Origin: DAXETY01 sp051155755
GTDB taxonomy: Bacteria > Desulfobacterota > Desulfobacteria > Desulfobacterales > SG8-13
Direction: 5' to 3'
NCBI GenBank assembly: GCA_051155755.1
Contig: DAXETY010000117.1
Span: forward strand, 1-6,887
DNA length: 6,887 bases
This document shows positions 6,673 to 6,887 of this stretch, in pieces. Numbering within the stretch: position 1 is the first letter of the stretch; every line of letters begins with the position of its first letter. Below the pieces are notes generated by a model. That model ran no database searches. It worked only from the letters and a program-made list of their open reading frames with translations, and had not been told where the DNA came from. Both the position numbers and the translations under genes were made by a program.

Positions 6673-6750
6673 GTCCCCATCGTCTAGCCAGGTCCAGGAC
6701 ACCGGCCTTTCACGCCGGCAACACCGGTTCAAATCCGGTTGGGGACGCCA
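6673..6750 (+). tRNA. tRNA-Glu (anticodon TTC)
   Basis: A full cloverleaf with encoded CCA: acceptor GTCCCCA pairs with TGGGGAC, anticodon stem CCGGC with GCCGG around CTTTCAC (anticodon TTC), T-stem ACCGG with CCGGT around TTCAAAT, discriminator G. The D-arm (TCGTCTAGCC...AGGACA) is the characteristic bacterial tRNA-Glu form with a GTC/GAC stem. It lies 20 bases after tRNA-Lys with no promoter between, so both are processed from one transcript. Confidence 0.97.
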
Positions 6751-6781
6751 ATAAAATTAACAGGTTAAACACCTTGGCCAT

Positions 6782-6826
6782 AGCCGCCTGGGGAGTTGAC
6801 GGCTCCTCAGACGGCTTTTTCTTTTT
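6782..6826 (+). terminator. Intrinsic terminator of the tRNA unit
   Basis: AGCCGCCTGGGGAG (6782-6795) pairs with CTCCTCAGACGGCT (6803-6816) across the 7-base loop TTGACGG. Thirteen of fourteen positions pair (one G-U) with a single C-A mismatch. The stem runs into TTTTTCTTTTT. It lies 31 bases after tRNA-Glu. The opposite strand has no T run after the hairpin, so it acts in the tRNA direction only. Confidence 0.88.
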
Positions 6827-6887
6827 CCGGGGTGTTGAATTCGATAACCTTTCCACCCGCCGGTTTAAGGTCCTCCAGTGCTTCACG
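6807..6887 (-). CDS. Unidentified protein, C-terminal fragment
   Basis: Reading the minus strand from the right edge gives 26 codons and a TGA (plus positions 6807-6809). The peptide includes REALEDLKPAGGKVIEF and ends in EKEKAV, a mixed charged and hydrophobic composition that reads like the C-terminus of a soluble protein. Another minus-strand frame is also open, but gives an Arg/Lys/Ser/Pro-rich sequence and runs into the tRNA terminator region, so it is less likely. The family is not recognisable from this length. The stop codon lies inside the right arm of the tRNA terminator. Confidence 0.5.
   Translation of the reverse strand, partial: REALEDLKPAGGKVIEFNTPEKEKAV

Noticed and set aside
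6577..6750. A mobile-element attachment site at the tRNA genes
   Set aside because: Both tRNAs are intact, but no integrase gene and no duplicated tRNA 3' end is visible in the window.

Overview
This is a GC-rich bacterial chromosomal window with ordinary, well-conserved housekeeping and transport genes. The gene types (ECF biotin transporter, two-subunit Trk potassium system, tRNA genes with encoded CCA) and the compact ATGA-coupled operon style suggest a Gram-negative bacterium. A Desulfobacterota/Proteobacteria-like host is my best guess, but that is a weak inference from style and needs a similarity search.

Layout: The left edge (1-105) holds the last 34 codons of a gene that reads as the C-terminal domain of biotin protein ligase (birA). 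Its stop codon overlaps the start of bioY (102-683), followed by the ATPase gene bioM (711-1463) and the transmembrane T-component gene bioN (1451-2206, overlapping bioM). Together BioY, BioM and BioN form a complete dedicated ECF biotin importer, and the ligase next to it attaches the imported biotin to carboxylases. About 350 bases without a gene follow (2207-2558), with a short GC-rich hairpin plus T run as a candidate terminator and a candidate promoter close to the next operon.

The second operon is trkA (2559-3923, TTG start) directly abutting trkH (3924-5372). TrkH is the potassium-translocating membrane subunit and TrkA its cytoplasmic NAD(H)-binding regulatory ring. Convergent with it, only 13 bases away, is a minus-strand gene for a ten-helix EamA/DMT family exporter-type permease (5386-6315). 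The AT-rich region to its right carries two back-to-back, near-consensus sigma70-type promoters: one reads left into the permease gene (with a long leader holding a 20-base palindrome), the other reads right into a tRNA-Lys(TTT) plus tRNA-Glu(TTC) pair. A strong intrinsic terminator closes the tRNA unit. The stop codon of a minus-strand gene entering from the right edge appears to lie inside that terminator hairpin.

I found no evidence of a novel defence, mobile or biosynthetic system here. The points worth a second look are mostly regulatory: the permease leader palindrome, the inverted repeat enclosing the trkA -35 box, the terminator/stop-codon overlap, and a possible dispersed-repeat remnant between bioN and trkA.
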